Shown here in pieces: positions 9,053 to 17,090 of a stretch of 64,000 nucleotides of DNA; the stretch's first letter is position 1, and the number at the start of each line of letters is the position of its first letter. Position numbers and translations under genes: made by a program. The notes beneath the pieces are model-generated. The model searched no databases. It was not told the origin of the DNA and saw nothing but the letters and a program-made list of their open reading frames with translations. This DNA is from Thorsellia anophelis DSM 18579 (GTDB lineage Bacteria > Pseudomonadota > Gammaproteobacteria > Enterobacterales > Thorselliaceae), in the NCBI RefSeq assembly GCF_900111395.1, contig NZ_FOHV01000013.1:1-64000 (forward strand), given 5' to 3'.

Positions 9053-11426
9053 ATTGATCACTCACAAAAGGCTTAGCCAATTTTTAAATGTCCTTGCTTA
9101 TAATTCATCAGATAAACTCTTTTTTTTAAATGATCAGTATTTAGCATTTGGATTCATAGCAGAGCCCCTTTCAGGTGCTGAACAATCAACCGCTGATAGA
9201 CTGAATGTATTACTTAATAGCGATTGGCCAAAAGATACGATAGTACAATTTTGCTTAATTGCTAATCCAAATATAAATCGAAAGCTTATTAATTTTAAGT
9301 CAATTAGATGTAGTCAAAAAGATAGACTTTTGCGTGCTGCAATCTCTGCTAGAAGTGAGTTTTTAAAACAAGGAGCAATTGCGCAATTAGATAAACATAG
9401 TCAATTAAAAGTTAGAGAGTTTAATTTATTAATCACATGTAAAATCCCAATAGAAAAATTATTGCCCTCTGATAAAGCTATGCAAAAAGCGAGTCAATTG
9501 CAAAAGGCAATGAATCAAACCTTAAAAACAATCGGTTTTGAGCATAAAGCTCTAAATGAATCCGATTATCTTGCTTATCTATCAGATTTAATTAATGTAG
9601 ATAGACCTATACAAGACCATCCTAACTTAGCTGAAGAAGATAAACCACTGAATGAACAAGTCACTGATTATGACACTGCATTAACCGTATCTTATGATGG
9701 CCTTCAGCTAGGGACAAAAACCATCAAGACACTTTCATTTAAACGATTACCATCCAGAGTATATTTTGGTCATGCAGCTCATTATGCTGGAGATAAAATG
9801 ACAGGCAGTCGAGGTATATTTGGCCGATTTTATTTAACTGCTACTTTACAGTTTCCTGATAGCGAAGCACAAATTGCGACACTTGAAACTAAAAGACAAT
9901 GGGCGATTAATCAAGCTTATGGACCAATGCTCAAATTTGTTCCAATCCTTGCCCAAAAAAAACATGGATTTGATGTGCTATTTGAAGCCATTACAGCAGG
10001 CGATAGGCCATTAAAGTTAATGCTCAATTTGGTTTTAATTTCAGATAGTTCCAGCCAAGCAATTAGTGATGTATCAAATGCACGAACTTATTATAAAGAG
10101 CTAGGTTTTGAGCTCATGGAAGATAAATTTTTTTCATTACCGATTTGGTTAAATAGTTTACCGTTTGTTGCTGATAAAAATGCGATCAAAGATTTATTTC
10201 GTTATAAAACATTAGCAACACAGCATGCAAGTGCATTATTGCCTATCTTTAGCGATTGGAAAGGTACTGGCACACCTGCCTTTAATTTGATTTCAAGAAC
10301 AGGGCAATTAATGGATATGTCTTTATATGATTCAGGTAGTAATTTTAATTGTTGTATCGCAGCTCAATCTGGTTCAGGTAAATCTTTTTTAGTAAATGAA
10401 ATGATTGCTTCTTACCTGGCTTTAGGTGGGCAGTGCTGGGTAATTGATGTTGGTCGTTCATATGAAAAATTGTGTGAATTGTTCGGTGGTACTTTTTTGC
10501 AATTTGGCAAATCTAGCCAAGTTGGTCTCAATCCTTTTGCAATCGTACAAGAATATGAAGAAGAAGCGGATATTTTAGTTGGATTAGTCAGTGCAATGGC
10601 CGCACCTACCGAAAAATTGACAGACTTTCAATCAGCTCATCTAAAACGAGAAATGCATCGTTTGTGGTTAAAAAAAGGAAGGGAGATGAAAGTTGATGAT
10701 ATTGCTGATGTGCTCAAAACACATGAAGATATTCGTATTCGGGATGTAGGTCAGCAGTTGTACCCCTTTACTGAGTCAGGAGAATATGGGCGTTTTTTTA
10801 TGGGGACGGAGCACCTTAAATTTGATAGCCGATTTACAGTACTGGAGTTAGAGGAGTTAAAAGGTCGTAAAAACTTACAACAAGTTGTTTTACTTCAATT
10901 AATTTATCAGATTCAACAAGAAATGTATTTAGGCATTCGGGACCGACATAAAATTTTATTTATTGATGAAGCTTGGGATTTATTGACAAATGGTGATGTC
11001 GGTAAATTTATTGAGACGGGGTATCGTAGATTTAGAAAATATGGTGGTAGTGCTGTAACTGTCACTCAATCAGTCAATGATCTCTACAATAGCCCAACAG
11101 GTAAAGCAATTGTTGAAAATAGTGCCAATATGTATCTATTAGGTCAAAAAACAGAAACAGTAAACCAACTTAAAAAAGAAGGTCGCTTGCCCTTAAATGA
11201 TGCAGGATATGAACTACTTAAAACAGTTCATACAGTAAGTGGTCTATATTCGGAAATTTTTTTCTTAACAGAGCGAGGGGCAGGGATAGGAAGACTTATG
11301 GTTGATCCATTTCATAAATTATTGTATTCCTCAAAAGCTGAAGATGTGATGGCAATTAAAATGCTAACGGATACGGGTATGAGTACAGAAAACGCTATTT
11401 TGACATTATTAAAACATACAAAATAA
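9045..11426 (+). CDS. traC: TraC, T4SS assembly ATPase (VirB4-like)
   Basis: TraC is the cytoplasmic, membrane-associated ATPase that powers pilus assembly. The protein has 793 residues, the normal length. Walker A is AAQSGSGKSFLVNE near residue 442 and Walker B is KILFIDEAWDLL near 638. Also visible are WVIDVGRSYEKL, the TGYRRFRKYGGSAVTVTQS helix, and the VENSANMYLLGQK block typical of TraC/VirB4. The N-terminal half is the usual TraC-specific domain. Its start lies inside the end of dsbC, so the two are translationally coupled. Confidence 0.95.
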   Translation: MNKLITHKRLSQFLNVLAYNSSDKLFFLNDQYLAFGFIAEPLSGAEQSTADRLNVLLNSDWPKDTIVQFCLIANPNINRKLINFKSIRCSQKDRLLRAAISARSEFLKQGAIAQLDKHSQLKVREFNLLITCKIPIEKLLPSDKAMQKASQLQKAMNQTLKTIGFEHKALNESDYLAYLSDLINVDRPIQDHPNLAEEDKPLNEQVTDYDTALTVSYDGLQLGTKTIKTLSFKRLPSRVYFGHAAHYAGDKMTGSRGIFGRFYLTATLQFPDSEAQIATLETKRQWAINQAYGPMLKFVPILAQKKHGFDVLFEAITAGDRPLKLMLNLVLISDSSSQAISDVSNARTYYKELGFELMEDKFFSLPIWLNSLPFVADKNAIKDLFRYKTLATQHASALLPIFSDWKGTGTPAFNLISRTGQLMDMSLYDSGSNFNCCIAAQSGSGKSFLVNEMIASYLALGGQCWVIDVGRSYEKLCELFGGTFLQFGKSSQVGLNPFAIVQEYEEEADILVGLVSAMAAPTEKLTDFQSAHLKREMHRLWLKKGREMKVDDIADVLKTHEDIRIRDVGQQLYPFTESGEYGRFFMGTEHLKFDSRFTVLELEELKGRKNLQQVVLLQLIYQIQQEMYLGIRDRHKILFIDEAWDLLTNGDVGKFIETGYRRFRKYGGSAVTVTQSVNDLYNSPTGKAIVENSANMYLLGQKTETVNQLKKEGRLPLNDAGYELLKTVHTVSGLYSEIFFLTERGAGIGRLMVDPFHKLLYSSKAEDVMAIKMLTDTGMSTENAILTLLKHTK

Positions 11427-11526
11427 CTAAAAATAAAGTTTACCGATGCCTTATCTTGTGCAGTAAGACGACTCGCTAAGGCTAAGTTATTTAGGTTCAT
11501 TTTGTTCTAAGTGAGGTTGTAAAAAT

Positions 11527-12024
11527 ATGGTGGATATTAATACCCAAGAAAATACGCACACAATTATCTTAAATCATAGGTATAAAAAAGCAAAGAAACA
11601 GTTTATAAAAATTCGTAATAAGTATGCCAAATCGAATTCTATGGATAATCAAACTTTACACCACTTAATTTTTAAGAGCGCTAAGCTAAGACTTTCTATC
11701 ATAATCAATAGGCAAAGCTTAAGTTTTTTATGTTTTGTTTTTAATCTTATTTTTCTTAGCATTTGGTTTTCTGATAACTCCATAATGCAGGATCAAAAAG
11801 AGCTCATGCCAGCAATTGCAATTGTTGATTATGTAGAGTTACTCGATTATTTTTATGAAACATTATCAGAAAATGAGATTGAAACTCATCTTTTGAACGT
11901 AAAGGCTCGACTAGAAAGCTTAACAGAACAAGGAATAATCATACTAGATGCGAGTTTAATACATGGTGCACCTAGAGATTACTATCTGCCAATACACTGG
12001 CTTGTACAACCTTATCTAAATTAA
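11527..12024 (+). CDS. TrbI-like T4SS inner-membrane protein
   Basis: A 165-residue protein with a basic N-terminal region, one membrane segment (about residues 58-77) and a C-terminal domain containing VDYVELLDYFYETLSENEIE and IIILDASLIHGAPRDY. This layout, and the ILDxxxIxGAxxD-like motif, resemble TrbI of F-type systems, a small protein between traC and traW that influences pilus retraction. The position after traC fits. The N-terminal tail is longer than in F TrbI. Identification is from pattern and position only. Confidence 0.55.
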   Translation: MVDINTQENTHTIILNHRYKKAKKQFIKIRNKYAKSNSMDNQTLHHLIFKSAKLRLSIIINRQSLSFLCFVFNLIFLSIWFSDNSIMQDQKELMPAIAIVDYVELLDYFYETLSENEIETHLLNVKARLESLTEQGIIILDASLIHGAPRDYYLPIHWLVQPYLN

Positions 12025-12088
12025 AAAAGAATATATGTTTCATTATGGCATTAATTGCATTGATATTACATGAATAGGGTAAGAACCA

Positions 12089-12601
12089 ATGAATTTATTT
12101 ATTAGATTAATCCCGCCAAAACTATTTTTACTAAAAATGGTTATCATAGGCAGCTTTATTATTCTGTTATTGGCTTACGTAAGTAAACGATACTTTATCG
12201 GCTTTGATAGCCAAGACGACAGGTGTATACCTCAATACAGTCTTTATCTTATAGATAAGTGGGATAAAAATCTTATCAAAAATAGATTCTATGCATTTCG
12301 AGCAACCAACTTAGAACCGCTTTATCAAGATGGCACAATTATGCTAAAACAACTCACAGGATTACCAGGAGATGAAGTTCAAGTAACGGAGAAATATGTC
12401 ATGATTAATGATAAGCCGATTAATTTTGGTATGAATCTTGCAAGTAAACTCGGGATGAGACCTGATTATTTTATAAGAAACCTCACGATTGATTCGAAAG
12501 AATATTGGTTCAGTGGCATAAGTGAAACAAGTTTTGATTCTAGATATTTTGGCTCAGTGAAACAAATGGATATTATTGGCCGAGCGATTCCTTTATGGTA
12601 A
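12089..12601 (+). CDS. TrhF-like S26-family processing peptidase
   Basis: A 170-residue membrane protein of the signal peptidase S26/TraF-TrhF family found in SXT, IncH and IncA/C transfer operons, where it is thought to process the pilin. After one N-terminal membrane segment (about residues 14-32) come the S26 boxes: a lysine box IMLKQLTGLPGDEVQV (the base lysine), VMINDKPI, and TSFDSRYFGSV...IIGRAIPLW at the end. The segment where the nucleophilic serine is expected reads CIPQYSLYLID, so the serine is not in a standard SMxP setting and activity is uncertain. It precedes the flagellin gene. Confidence 0.75.
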   Translation: MNLFIRLIPPKLFLLKMVIIGSFIILLLAYVSKRYFIGFDSQDDRCIPQYSLYLIDKWDKNLIKNRFYAFRATNLEPLYQDGTIMLKQLTGLPGDEVQVTEKYVMINDKPINFGMNLASKLGMRPDYFIRNLTIDSKEYWFSGISETSFDSRYFGSVKQMDIIGRAIPLW

Positions 12602-13041
12602 TTAAATTTCGTTACATCCGATGGTAAAAAGGATAAGTTTTTTTTAATCATTAGCATATACCCTACCTTTTTGTATCCTCTTTAATGAAATGCCCTTGCT
12701 TATAATGATTTTATTAAAAAGGAAAATTTGGAGGAATTAACACAATTTTAATTTAAGTGATTTGTATTTTTAGATCAAAATATTAGTCATTTATTGGGTA
12801 ATTAAATACTATCCCATATCTTTAATTTATATTAAAATCAGAACAATGCTATTAGTTAATAATAATCATTTAAAATTAATTGTTTATATAATAATCTGAA
12901 TATCACTATTCTTTTAATTAAAGAATTTTAATAAAAGTACGATATCACTACGGTATGTGGGATAAAAGATAGCAGCTATTAGTCTTTTTGATTCAATTAA
13001 CAAGAACATATCTATTGTGATGTTATAGTATATAAACTGGC
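12602..13041 (+). other. Gene-free AT-rich stretch before the flagellin gene
   Basis: No credible gene in 440 bases. There is a purine-rich GGAGGAATTAA at about 12731 without a start codon behind it. Just before the flagellin ATG lies TGTTATAGT (13021-13029), which resembles an extended -10 box but is only about 13 bases from the start codon. No convincing sigma-28 promoter (TAAA...GCCGATAA) and no good ribosome site are visible. Confidence 0.5.
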
Positions 13042-14271
13042 ATGATAATTAATACAAATACAATGGCTTTAACAGCCATGCTTAACTTGAATAAAGCACA
13101 ATCAGCACTCGGTACAGCGATTGAGAGGCTTTCTTCTGGAAAAAGAATTAATAGTGCTAAGGACGATCCTGCAGGTTTAGCTATTGCTAATCGATTCACA
13201 TCAAATATATTAGGGCTCAGTCAAGCTCGAAAAAACACTTATGATGGTATTTCGATCATCCAAACAACGGAAGGTGCATTGGATGAAATTAATAACAATC
13301 TACAGCGCATCCGTGAAATATCAGTGCAAGCAGCTAATGGGTCAAATTCACAATCTGATCTAGATTCAATTCAAGCTGAAATAGATCAACGTCTAGCAGA
13401 GATTGATAGAATATCGAGTCAAACCCAATTCAATGGTATTAAAACGCTCAATAGTGATACTAAACTTAAACTACAAGTAGGTGCTAATGATGGCGATATC
13501 ATTGAACTTGATTTATACAAAGCTAACGTTGAATCATTGGGATTAAAAGATTATAACGTTAATGGCGGTAAAAAAGGGGGAATGACTAACCCAACAATAG
13601 GTGTGACTCCTGTCGAAGTGTTTAAATCTCAGTTGCCAGCCGTTTCTGGAATACCAGGGATAACAGGCGTTTCTATCACAGGAATTGGTGGTGAAGATTT
13701 CGGCCTTACCTCTGGTTCCTTAGGTGTTAATAGTAATACACTTTTTGAAGCGGAAGGCAAATACTACATACAAATGAATACACCATTTAGAGCAGGCGCA
13801 GTGCCAAGTGATATTGCAGCAATAGAAGCGGCTGGACTTGAATTTGATACTGATTATTATATTCCTGTCGATCCAACCACGGGAGTAGATAAAGGTGGAA
13901 TATTGACATTTGACTTTGATGGACAAAGTTTTTCCTTAGTTGATTTTGTCATTGATGTAAGTGGCAGTATGACACCTGATACCGTCCTTCCAACATCGTT
14001 AATTTCAACTGTTGATAATGCGATTAGTAAAATTGATATGATGAGAGGTAATTTAGGTGCAATGCATAACCGACTCGAATCAGTTATTAATACAACTAGC
14101 GTAACAATTGTTAATCTCTCAGCTGCAAGAAGTCGGATTGAAGATGCTGATTATGCCTTAGAAGTGTCGAATATGATCCGTGCCCAAATTTTACAACAAG
14201 CAGCGATAGCAGCCCTTGCACAAGCAAACCAAGTTCCTAATATGGTTTTGTCTTTATTAAAAAACATGTAA
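13042..14271 (+). CDS. Flagellin inside the T4SS cluster
   Basis: A full-length flagellin of 409 residues. The N-terminal D0/D1 region (about 1-175) is very like enterobacterial FliC: NKAQSALGTAIERLSSGKR, DDPAGLAIANRF, DGISIIQTTEGALDEINNN, NSQSDLDSIQAEI, SQTQFNGIKTL and LQVGANDGDIIELDL. The C-terminal region (about 325-409) has GAMHNRLES, SAARSRIEDADYALEVSNM and ILQQAAIAALAQANQVP ending VLSLLKNM. The middle (about 180-320) is a short variable domain I do not recognise. Flagellin is exported by the flagellar type III system and polymerises into the filament; no flagellar gene is nearby. The gene lies between trhF and trbC-traW on the same strand, flanked by gaps of about 440 and 410 bases, suggesting an inserted unit. 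Both interaction ends are intact, which suggests selection for function. No clear ribosome site precedes the ATG. Confidence 0.93.
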   Translation: MIINTNTMALTAMLNLNKAQSALGTAIERLSSGKRINSAKDDPAGLAIANRFTSNILGLSQARKNTYDGISIIQTTEGALDEINNNLQRIREISVQAANGSNSQSDLDSIQAEIDQRLAEIDRISSQTQFNGIKTLNSDTKLKLQVGANDGDIIELDLYKANVESLGLKDYNVNGGKKGGMTNPTIGVTPVEVFKSQLPAVSGIPGITGVSITGIGGEDFGLTSGSLGVNSNTLFEAEGKYYIQMNTPFRAGAVPSDIAAIEAAGLEFDTDYYIPVDPTTGVDKGGILTFDFDGQSFSLVDFVIDVSGSMTPDTVLPTSLISTVDNAISKIDMMRGNLGAMHNRLESVINTTSVTIVNLSAARSRIEDADYALEVSNMIRAQILQQAAIAALAQANQVPNMVLSLLKNM

Positions 14272-14682
14272 TCATTAAATAATCTGTGCTATCTGTTTAT
14301 TGAATAAAATCTTTTATGTTCGCTTGCACTGTTTAAAAATACTGAATTAATATTTTGATATACTGCTACAGTTAATGCTAAGAGGATTAGAGTTTAGCTA
14401 AAAGAAACCTATAGTAATATCACATTATTAATGAATTCAATTAATTATATGACTCTGTCTTATTAACTTCCCCCAATTTAAGTATCATAAGAAATGCTTC
14501 CCAAAAGCTGCCTACATCTATCCTGCGTGCCTGAAAATCTCGTCCTTCGGTAGTTTATTAACTATATTCCGAAAAGACAGTCATAACATCAAAATAGCAT
14601 TAATCTTTTTCGCTAAAATCACCATTGTGTTTCCTTAAGCTAAAGAGTGTCATTCACTTAAATCTCACGTTAAGGAAAATAT
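14272..14682 (+). other. Gene-free stretch between flagellin and trbC-traW
   Basis: No gene is seen in 411 bases. The middle (about 14448-14585) is richer in G+C than its surroundings and has imperfect inverted ends, described separately. No clear intrinsic terminator follows the flagellin stop. The ribosome site for the next gene (AAGGAAA) is at the end of the stretch. Confidence 0.5.
14448..14585. repeat. Possible small inverted-repeat (MITE-like) element
   Basis: The segment begins TATGACTCTGTCTT and ends AAGACAGTCATA, whose complement TATGACTGTCTT matches the left end apart from two extra bases. Inside is a segment with more G and C than the AT-rich flanks (CTTCCCAAAAGCTGCCTAC and CTCGTCCTTCGG). 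Such a compact element with imperfect terminal repeats and no gene could be a miniature transposable element or an insertion scar next to the flagellin gene. No second copy was noticed in the window. Confidence 0.3.
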
Positions 14683-15948
14683 ATGCTTCATCTTTGCAAA
14701 TACACTAAATATTCAGCACAAACAGTATTAAAATTGATAATTCTTCATTTTTTATATATTCTGGCTCAGCTACAATCTTCAGCTAAATTACCTATCAATC
14801 CAGATAATCTGACTGGTCAATATGACATCAACAAAGACTTAATGAGCAACAGTAGTATGAGTATAGATTCAGGCATAGCGATAGTTAATAAGGTATTTGA
14901 TCAACAAAAACGTGAATTAGGGTATTGGTTATCTGATAGTACTCCCCAAGTTAACAATTATAGTCCAACAAATTTATCAGATTCTCTCTCTTTTGATATG
15001 TTAGTTTCAGCTGGGATGAGTAACAGTTTACTGACTAAAATTTTTGAAGAAGCACATCATTACCAAGCGAATATAATTGTTAAAGGATTGCTACCAAATC
15101 AAACATTAATGCAAACGATGGCGTTTTGGCGACAATATGCAATCAAGCATACCCCACCTGTAAATATTTTCATTGACCCTACTGTATTTAATGCGCTACA
15201 GGCCAGGTTAGTTCCAATGTTGATTGCAAAAGTGAATGATAAACAAATTGCCACGGTTATAGGTGTCTATAGTGTGGATTGGTTCATGAAGAAAATAAAA
15301 ACAAAAATAGAATATTTCGACCAAATATTGATGGGAAATGTGAGTGATCAATCCTGGTCAATTAATGATAGTTATGATTTTGGTCACCATGGGCCAAGTA
15401 TGACTATTGTGGAAAGTGATTTGATAGAACAGATGCAATATAAATTAGCTCAAATTGATTGGGAAGATAAAAAAAAGCGTGCTTATGAAAATTTTTGGTT
15501 CAATTTACCTTTAAAAACTCTTCCTCCTGCATTGACATGTCAAACGCATTACATTGATCCAACAATTAAACTAAGTGAACCGCTACTTAATGAAAAAGGG
15601 GAAGTATTAGTTTCAAAAGGAATAGTGATTAATCCTCTCAGTTATCTGCCATTTAAACAACACTTGATTATTTTCAATCCTACTCGTAGCGTAGAAAAAG
15701 AACGTATTCATAAATATCTCAATAAGATTAAAAGTGAAAATATAATACAAAATCAGCGTGTTACCTTAATTGCAACAGATTTGTTACCCCAAACTGCTTG
15801 GCAAATGCTTAAAACGACAGAAGATGAATTTCGTATGCCCGTCTATCGTTTAACTGAAGCAGTTGAAGGGCGATTTAATATTATGACGACACCAACACTC
15901 ATTGTACAGGAAGGTAATCAATTCAAAATTCAATCAGGCTGCTTATAG
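14683..15948 (+). CDS. traW: TrbC-TraW fusion protein
   Basis: A 421-residue periplasmic protein of the F-type pilus assembly machinery. The N-terminal half is TrbC-like: after an export signal come SLLTKIFEEAHHYQANIIVKGLL, NIFIDPTVFNAL and a cis-Pro-like LVPMLIAK, the usual TrbC order. The C-terminal half is TraW-like: ENFWFNLPLKTLPPAL, IDPTIKL, a Gly-rich KGEVLVSKGIVINPLSYLP and a late TTPTLIVQEG. TrbC and TraW are separate in F and cooperate with each other; fused forms are known in SXT/IncH-type systems. It has its own good ribosome site and follows the flagellin unit. Confidence 0.8.
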   Translation: MLHLCKYTKYSAQTVLKLIILHFLYILAQLQSSAKLPINPDNLTGQYDINKDLMSNSSMSIDSGIAIVNKVFDQQKRELGYWLSDSTPQVNNYSPTNLSDSLSFDMLVSAGMSNSLLTKIFEEAHHYQANIIVKGLLPNQTLMQTMAFWRQYAIKHTPPVNIFIDPTVFNALQARLVPMLIAKVNDKQIATVIGVYSVDWFMKKIKTKIEYFDQILMGNVSDQSWSINDSYDFGHHGPSMTIVESDLIEQMQYKLAQIDWEDKKKRAYENFWFNLPLKTLPPALTCQTHYIDPTIKLSEPLLNEKGEVLVSKGIVINPLSYLPFKQHLIIFNPTRSVEKERIHKYLNKIKSENIIQNQRVTLIATDLLPQTAWQMLKTTEDEFRMPVYRLTEAVEGRFNIMTTPTLIVQEGNQFKIQSGCL

Positions 15949-16034
15949 GTTAGATTAAAACGCCTACTTTAATTTTCTATTAGCACCATATTAAAAATAT
16001 AAACATATAAATTATTCGAAGGAGTGATAAATTT

Positions 16035-17087
16035 ATGAAGTGCGATTTAAAGCCTAGTTGTAAACTAAAAATGAGTTTACTGCTATCAATCCTATCCATC
16101 TATGGTGTTTTGTTTACACCAACTGCAATGTCTGAGGTTAATTTAACCTGTCATGATGCAAAGGTCTTTTCAAATAAACTCCTTACTGATATTTGTTGGT
16201 CTTGCTTATTTCCAATCAAAATTGCGGGGATCAATTTAACTGGTGGCAATGCCCCAAAAGGTGCATCTGATCGATCAGTATGCTTATGTGATGATGCTCT
16301 TGGACTGCCAACTCCTGGTCTGGTTACAAGTATGTGGGAACCAGCTAGGTTGATTGAATTAGTCAGAAAGCCAGGATGTTCCCCTACACTTGGAGGAATA
16401 ACGCTACCATTAGGTCAATATAGGCAGCAAGGTACTCATGGTGAAGGGACTTATGATGCTGGTGATTTGGCATTTTATCACTATCATTACTATGCATTTC
16501 CCTTAATGGTTATGCTAGATATGTTTATGGATGGGCATTGCAATAAGGAAGGGTATCTCTCTTTCGATTTAATGTACGCCTCCGAATTAGACCCAACTTG
16601 GCAGAATGATGAGTTGGCTTTTTTTACACAACCTGAAGCAGCAAGTGTTGCTTACCCTGAGACAATTACTGCTTGTATGAGCGATGCCATAGCTGCAAGT
16701 AGTGGCGAACCTATTGATGCTCTTTTTTGGTGTGTGGGAAGTTGGGGGCATTTATATCCTTTATCAGGTCATACTCTAGCGATGGGGTCAATTGCAGAAA
16801 ATACCAGCCATTTAGCTGCTAGGGCAATAGCAGCATCACATAGACGTGGACTTGCTAGGCGCACCATGGGAAATGATGCTTTGTGTGGTCCTGTGATTGA
16901 GCCTATGATGATTAAGTCACAATATAAAATGAGCATGTTTTATCCAGTACCAGAATCACAAAGTTCACATGCAATTGGGCAGAGTTCATTAACGTGGGGC
17001 GAATGGAGAACTATACCTGGTGCAGGAGAAGATGCTGTGTATCTTATTTGGCGCTGGCAAGATTGTTGTAATACGGTAGGAGGCTAG
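16035..17087 (+). CDS. traU: TraU, periplasmic mating-pair protein
   Basis: TraU is a cysteine-rich periplasmic protein needed for DNA transfer in F-type systems. At 350 residues it is near the usual 330. It has a signal peptide (about residues 1-34, ending TAMS), then family features: a CWSCLFPIKIAGI block, CLCDDALGLPTPGLVTSMWEPARLIELVRKPGCSP, PEAASVAYPETITACMSD, LFWCVGSWGHLYPLSGH and a C-terminal WRWQDCCN. At least ten cysteines are visible, consistent with need for the DsbC encoded upstream. The traN start follows three bases after its stop. Confidence 0.95.
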   Translation: MKCDLKPSCKLKMSLLLSILSIYGVLFTPTAMSEVNLTCHDAKVFSNKLLTDICWSCLFPIKIAGINLTGGNAPKGASDRSVCLCDDALGLPTPGLVTSMWEPARLIELVRKPGCSPTLGGITLPLGQYRQQGTHGEGTYDAGDLAFYHYHYYAFPLMVMLDMFMDGHCNKEGYLSFDLMYASELDPTWQNDELAFFTQPEAASVAYPETITACMSDAIAASSGEPIDALFWCVGSWGHLYPLSGHTLAMGSIAENTSHLAARAIAASHRRGLARRTMGNDALCGPVIEPMMIKSQYKMSMFYPVPESQSSHAIGQSSLTWGEWRTIPGAGEDAVYLIWRWQDCCNTVGG

Positions 17088-17090
17088 TGC

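Noticed and set aside
12958-13041. Sigma-28 promoter before flagellin
   Set aside because: No TAAA with a GCCGATAA-type -10 at correct spacing was found.
13042-14271. A phage tail or other flagellin-like fragment
   Set aside because: Both D0/D1 ends are complete and close to true FliC, so it is a full flagellin.
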